NCBI GenBank assembly: GCA_048262715.1
Contig: JBLXEV010000014.1
Span: 25,854-89,853 of the forward strand
Source of the DNA: Albirhodobacter sp048262715
Lineage (GTDB): Bacteria > Pseudomonadota > Alphaproteobacteria > Rhodobacterales > Rhodobacteraceae
Direction of reading: 5' to 3'
DNA length: 64,000 nucleotides
The position numbers and the translations under genes are program-made. Positions 60,606 to 64,000 of this stretch are shown one piece after another; position 1 is the first letter of the stretch, and every line of letters starts with the position of its first letter. Under the pieces are notes generated by a model, which saw only the letters and a list, made by a program, of their open reading frames with translations, did no database searches and was not told where the DNA came from.

Positions 60606-62047
60606 AGGATCTGGCCCTCGTGCGAAAGAGTTTGGGGACGCGCAACCGGACGAAACTCGTCGGAGCTAGCGAGCCGCACATAGGCGCGCGAGGCGGTCTC
60701 GCGCAGGGTGATCCAGAGGTCTGCCTGCGTCTCGATCCAACCGCAGATCTGATCGCGAAAGTCCTTCCCGTCGAGCGTTTCAGGGGTCACCAGCCGGATG
60801 TCCTGTGACATCGCGCTGCCGTTCAGCGGGGTGGAGAAACAGGGCACCCATAGCGTGTTCAGCGCATCATCGATCAGCACCAGCGCAACCCCTTGGCGCG
60901 CATTCATCATCGGGCTGTCCAGATACCAGCCGCCGGTATTGCAAAGCCCCGTAACAGGTAGGCCGCCGCCGGGGGTAAGTTTTGCGCAATAGGGCCGATG
61001 GGTATGGCCGTGAATGAAGGTTAAATCTTGGGGGATGTCTCCAAGCTCGTCGATCAACTGGCGTCGCACGGGCCCCGATAGATACCATTTCAACTCCGCG
61101 ATATCGGCCTCGCTCACCGCAGATAGCACCGAAGATCGCGCCTGATCGGTATAGGATCCCAAGGCCAGATCGACGCTGGTTGCGATTGCCCGATCAATCG
61201 ATTGCGCCATTGCGGCCCCCACATGCGGGAGCCGCGCCGCGACCAAATCTCGGAGCAAACCGCCGATCCTACGCCGCACCTCATTGGCGCGCGACGAGAC
61301 ATAAACCGTCGCGTAAAGCTCCTGTAACTCGCGGTTCAGCGCGGGCGTGCTGCCACCAAAGGCTGACCAGCCAAACTCGATCCACGCCGCGTTTTCATCC
61401 GACAAGCGCGCGACGGTGCTCGAATGCAGGTCGAGCCCCTCCAGTGTGTCCAAAAGATGGGACACGGCGCGATAGATCGGCTCACAGAAATGCCCGTGAT
61501 GCAGCACGACACAGCGGCCCTCTTTCGACAAGATGAGGTTCGGATAGGAGGTCTTCACCGGCCCTAATCCTGCGCGGGCGTGGATCGCGCTCAGCAGCGG
61601 ATCGTCAAGCGCAGCGGCGGGATCGCCCGCGGTCGCGGGGGGCAAAAGCGGGTGTTGGTCGAGCGCGATATTGCGCGCGGCCGTGGCGGCGCGGGTCGCT
61701 GTCCAAAGCGATTGATCGTGATTTCCGGGGATGAAGCGCGTTTGAGGCGACACAAGATTTGGGTCGACAACCACTTTCAGAAAGTCCTGATAGGTCTGCG
61801 CTGCCTGATCGAGGCCCGAAAACGACATATCCAGCGTGTCGCCCAGAAAGAGCAACTCCGGCGCCTGATCAGCGGCAGGGTTGGCACCGAAATGATGCGC
61901 ATGATGCTGCTGTAAAAGGCCATTGAGGGCCGCGCCAAAGGCCGCCACCGCCGACGGTGCGCTGGGCGAAGATGTGCTCGCGCTGAGGAGTGAATTGTCA
62001 GCCCCTGCGTGCAGGTCCGACAAACAGACATAGACCAAACGTCCCAC
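60602..62047 (-). CDS. Calcineurin-like metallophosphoesterase
   Basis: This 481-residue protein has the complete metal-binding set: CLSDLHAG (D-x-H), LFLGDTLDM (GDxxD), FIPGNHDQS (GNHD), VLHHGHF and FIHGHTHRPY (GHxH). An inserted helical region lies at about 230-330. GTG 62047 is proposed as the start because AAGG lies a few bases before it and the beta strand LVYVCLSDLH follows directly; an in-frame ATG at 62167 would add a basic leader. It is the first gene of the operon and overlaps the GMC fusion by 4 bp. It may act on a cyclic nucleotide, a nucleotide or a lipid phosphate. Confidence 0.88.
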   Translation of the reverse strand: MGRLVYVCLSDLHAGADNSLLSASTSSPSAPSAVAAFGAALNGLLQQHHAHHFGANPAADQAPELLFLGDTLDMSFSGLDQAAQTYQDFLKVVVDPNLVSPQTRFIPGNHDQSLWTATRAATAARNIALDQHPLLPPATAGDPAAALDDPLLSAIHARAGLGPVKTSYPNLILSKEGRCVVLHHGHFCEPIYRAVSHLLDTLEGLDLHSSTVARLSDENAAWIEFGWSAFGGSTPALNRELQELYATVYVSSRANEVRRRIGGLLRDLVAARLPHVGAAMAQSIDRAIATSVDLALGSYTDQARSSVLSAVSEADIAELKWYLSGPVRRQLIDELGDIPQDLTFIHGHTHRPYCAKLTPGGGLPVTGLCNTGGWYLDSPMMNARQGVALVLIDDALNTLWVPCFSTPLNGSAMSQDIRLVTPETLDGKDFRDQICGWIETQADLWITLRETASRAYVRLASSDEFRPVARPQTLSHEGQIL

Positions 62048-62284
62048 GCACCATCCCTTCCGGTTGGTTTTCACAAATTTTTTCGCGGAGTAATCGTTAT
62101 TTCGCGACAGTTTGACCAGTCGCGCCCGTTTCTGCAACTCCTGCGTGTGAATTATCAATATCGACATGGTGCGGGACTATTTGCTTCTGCGGCAAATATC
62201 GTTTGAGCGGGCCGCAGTTCGCGCGATATCGCCGCGTGCGGAACGTCGCAGAATGCAGAATGCCCTCTCGCTTCTTCGGAGCCC

Positions 62285-64000
62285 TCAAAACCGCATTTTA
62301 AACCAAAGCGATCCGCCAAAAGCCTCATATGATTGGTCGCCGATCCCATCATAATGGGCACTCACGCTGAGGCTGGTCATCGGATCAATTGCGTAGAGCG
62401 CCCCGAGTTCCATCCGCCCATGCTGGCTGTGGCGCGACGCACCCGGCGCTTGCTGTGCGGAATACACGCCCGCGATCCCGCCGGTGAGCAGCAGATCCCC
62501 ATGGCCAAACGAGAGCGGCTTTTCAAACGACAGCCCGAGGCTTGCGTTGGACTGGCGGATCGTCTGCGCCCTCACCACGTTGTTTTGGCTGTCCGTATAG
62601 CTCTTTTGATGCTCGCTCAGCCGTGCAACATCGAAGGACGGGATCAGGGTCAGGCCGCTCTCGAACGTGTAGCGCCCTTCCAGCCCTGCGGTGAACAGCG
62701 TGCGCGTTGAGGAAAAATCATCCGTAGGCCAGCCCGTGAGGGTCAGCGAATTGGTTGTTTTCCCGTGCAACAGCGAGGCCGAGAAATAGATCGGTTGATC
62801 CGGCAACCGTGCCACAACATAGGGCCCCGCCAACCAGCCGCGCCCCTTGAAATCGCCAGCCTCAAGCGTGGCTTTGGCGCTGTCGGTTTGCGCCATCGCG
62901 CCGAAGATCAGCGTGTCGCTACGGTAAATATGCCCGCCGATCGTCAGGTGGTAATAGTCGAGCGAGGTCGTGTCGGTGGTGGACCATTGCCCCTGCGCCC
63001 GCATCCAGAGCCGCGCGTCGGTGCCCCCCGCGCCAATGGTAAATTGCCCGAGGCCGCGGTTGACTTGGGCCGACAGCCCAGAGTTCCCAGTGCCGTCCAG
63101 AAAGCCGCGCAACTTTGGCTGCGCGTTGATCAACGCCTGCCCGCGGGCGCTCAGCGCCTCGACGATGGCCTTCTCGGCAATTGGTGCGGTGTTCGGGTTT
63201 ATTGCCGCCATCGTTGAGGCAAGATTGGGGTTGTTGGCGGCATCATGCGCGACCGCAGCCGGAATACTGATATTGATTGTGAAGGTGTTGGTCGGGTTGA
63301 TTAGCGCCACATACTGCGCGCCAGTCCCGCTCAGCGCGGTCACGGTCGCATTCGTCACACTGATATCCTCTGAGGAAAAGCCACTCACCGCTTCGGAAAA
63401 CGTGACGGTCACAGAGAAAGACGTGTCAACGCTGTAGCGATCCGGCAGGTCACTCAGAGCAACCGTCGGGCTGGTGATATCGAGCGGGGCGGTGACGGTG
63501 ATCTGGACGGTATCGGGAGCGCTATCGGCGATGCCGTCATTGACGATCAGCTCGAAGGTGAGGGCCGCATCCGCGTCGCCGATGGCGAGGCTCGGCGCGG
63601 TAAAGCTGGGGCTGGCGGTGGTCGCAGAGGCGAGGGTGACGGCGGGGCCGGAGGTCTGCGCCCAGGCATAGGTCAGGCTCTGGCCCGCGTCATTGGCCGA
63701 GGAGGCGGAGCCGTCGAGCGTGACGAGGGCCGCCGAGGCGACGCTCTGCGCGGGGCCCGCCTCCGCCGTGGCGGCGGTGTTGCCGGGGGCGGTGACGGTG
63801 ATCTGGACGGTATCAGGCGCGCTATCGGCGATGCCGTCATTGACGATCAGCTCGAAGGTGAGGGCCGCATCCGCGTCGCCGATGGCCAGCGTCGGCGCGG
63901 TAAAGCTGGGGTTGGCGGTGGTGGCAGAGGCGAGGGTGACGGCGGGGCCGGAGGTCTGCGCCCAGGCATAGGTCAGGCTCTGGCCCGCGTCATTGGCCGA
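62285..64000 (-). CDS. Autotransporter-like outer-membrane protein, C-terminal part, incomplete at the window edge
   Basis: The reading frame stays open from 64000 to the stop at 62285 (571 codons), so the 5' end lies outside. The C-terminal 250 residues form an autotransporter beta-barrel (LWMRAQGQWSTTDTTSLDYYHLTIGGHIYRSD) ending in the typical terminal Phe (LWFKMRF). Before it is a bacterial Ig-like domain (SVTVTFSEAVSGFSSEDISVTN). Before that are PKD/REJ-like repeats of 100 residues with SANDAGQSLTYAWAQTSGPAVTLAS. It is probably a secreted adhesin with the barrel as anchor. Confidence 0.88.
   Translation of the reverse strand, partial: SANDAGQSLTYAWAQTSGPAVTLASATTANPSFTAPTLAIGDADAALTFELIVNDGIADSAPDTVQITVTAPGNTAATAEAGPAQSVASAALVTLDGSASSANDAGQSLTYAWAQTSGPAVTLASATTASPSFTAPSLAIGDADAALTFELIVNDGIADSAPDTVQITVTAPLDITSPTVALSDLPDRYSVDTSFSVTVTFSEAVSGFSSEDISVTNATVTALSGTGAQYVALINPTNTFTINISIPAAVAHDAANNPNLASTMAAINPNTAPIAEKAIVEALSARGQALINAQPKLRGFLDGTGNSGLSAQVNRGLGQFTIGAGGTDARLWMRAQGQWSTTDTTSLDYYHLTIGGHIYRSDTLIFGAMAQTDSAKATLEAGDFKGRGWLAGPYVVARLPDQPIYFSASLLHGKTTNSLTLTGWPTDDFSSTRTLFTAGLEGRYTFESGLTLIPSFDVARLSEHQKSYTDSQNNVVRAQTIRQSNASLGLSFEKPLSFGHGDLLLTGGIAGVYSAQQAPGASRHSQHGRMELGALYAIDPMTSLSVSAHYDGIGDQSYEAFGGSLWFKMRF
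63485..64000 (-). repeat. Tandem 300 bp repeats encoding PKD-like domains
   Basis: The unit starting at 63485 recurs at 63785 with the same 300 bp period. The 216 bases of the second copy visible here differ from the first at only a handful of positions. Each unit encodes one 100-residue domain, in frame. More copies are likely beyond the window edge. Confidence 0.9.

Noticed and set aside
63485..64000. Non-coding satellite repeat
   Set aside because: The period is 300 bp, a multiple of three, and the frame is open through both copies with a recognisable PKD-like domain in each.

Overview
The window is GC-rich, gene-dense DNA that looks like the chromosome or a large replicon of an alphaproteobacterium of the Rhodobacteraceae type. 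This rests on the gene content: a rhaPQ-rhaU-rhaK rhamnose locus, TRAP and TTT transporters, many GntR/FCD regulators, an IorAB-type molybdenum hydroxylase, and a cyoABCD-surf1 operon. The genus cannot be fixed from the sequence. A sugar-oxidising specialist would fit the unusual density of carbohydrate uptake systems. No tRNA, rRNA, CRISPR array or phage module was seen.

Bases 1-45,000 are a run of catabolic loci, each with its own transporter and regulator. (a) 1-2868 is the end of a rhamnose ABC importer with mutarotase and kinase. (b) 2898-14343 is a divergent amino-sugar locus. Leftward it has a ROK repressor, a PIG-L deacetylase and NagB. Rightward it has a CUT1 ABC importer, an ArgH-like lyase and a ROK kinase. 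(c) 14519-16187 is a hipBA toxin-antitoxin pair with four operators exactly 27 bp apart. (d) 16218-21536 is an AraC regulator, a two-subunit Mo hydroxylase and its maturation factors. (e) 21855-28747 is a TTT transporter, a GntR regulator, an aldehyde dehydrogenase and KdgD, giving the last two steps from an aldarate to 2-oxoglutarate. (f) 28824-35432 is a TRAP transporter with a 3-hydroxyisobutyrate-dehydrogenase-like reductase, a GntR regulator and a ThDP enzyme. (g) 35749-44688 is a Dpp-type ABC importer, a mandelate-racemase-family enzyme, a GntR regulator and an AGE-family epimerase. Shared TCTGT-N3-ACAGA operators tie most of it together.

Bases 44750-45547 hold a decayed IS5-family element. 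It is followed by a leftward cyoABCD-surf1 quinol oxidase operon (45583-50686) whose CyoD carries His-rich and Met-rich ends. Bases 51026-52424 are an insertion-sequence graveyard with IS6, IS3 and IS21 remnants and a second IS6 remnant.

The most unusual part is a leftward four-gene operon at 52634-62047 in which every junction overlaps by 4 bp. It encodes a metallophosphoesterase, a 1360-residue GMC oxidoreductase/alpha-beta hydrolase fusion, a class III cyclase/AAA ATPase, and a Crp/Fnr regulator with an intact cyclic-nucleotide pocket. The GMC fusion has a ferredoxin-like Cys motif and a Cys at the nucleophile position. This reads as a self-contained oxidation/hydrolysis and nucleotide-signalling module of unknown substrate. 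The window ends inside a leftward autotransporter-like gene with near-identical 300 bp repeats.
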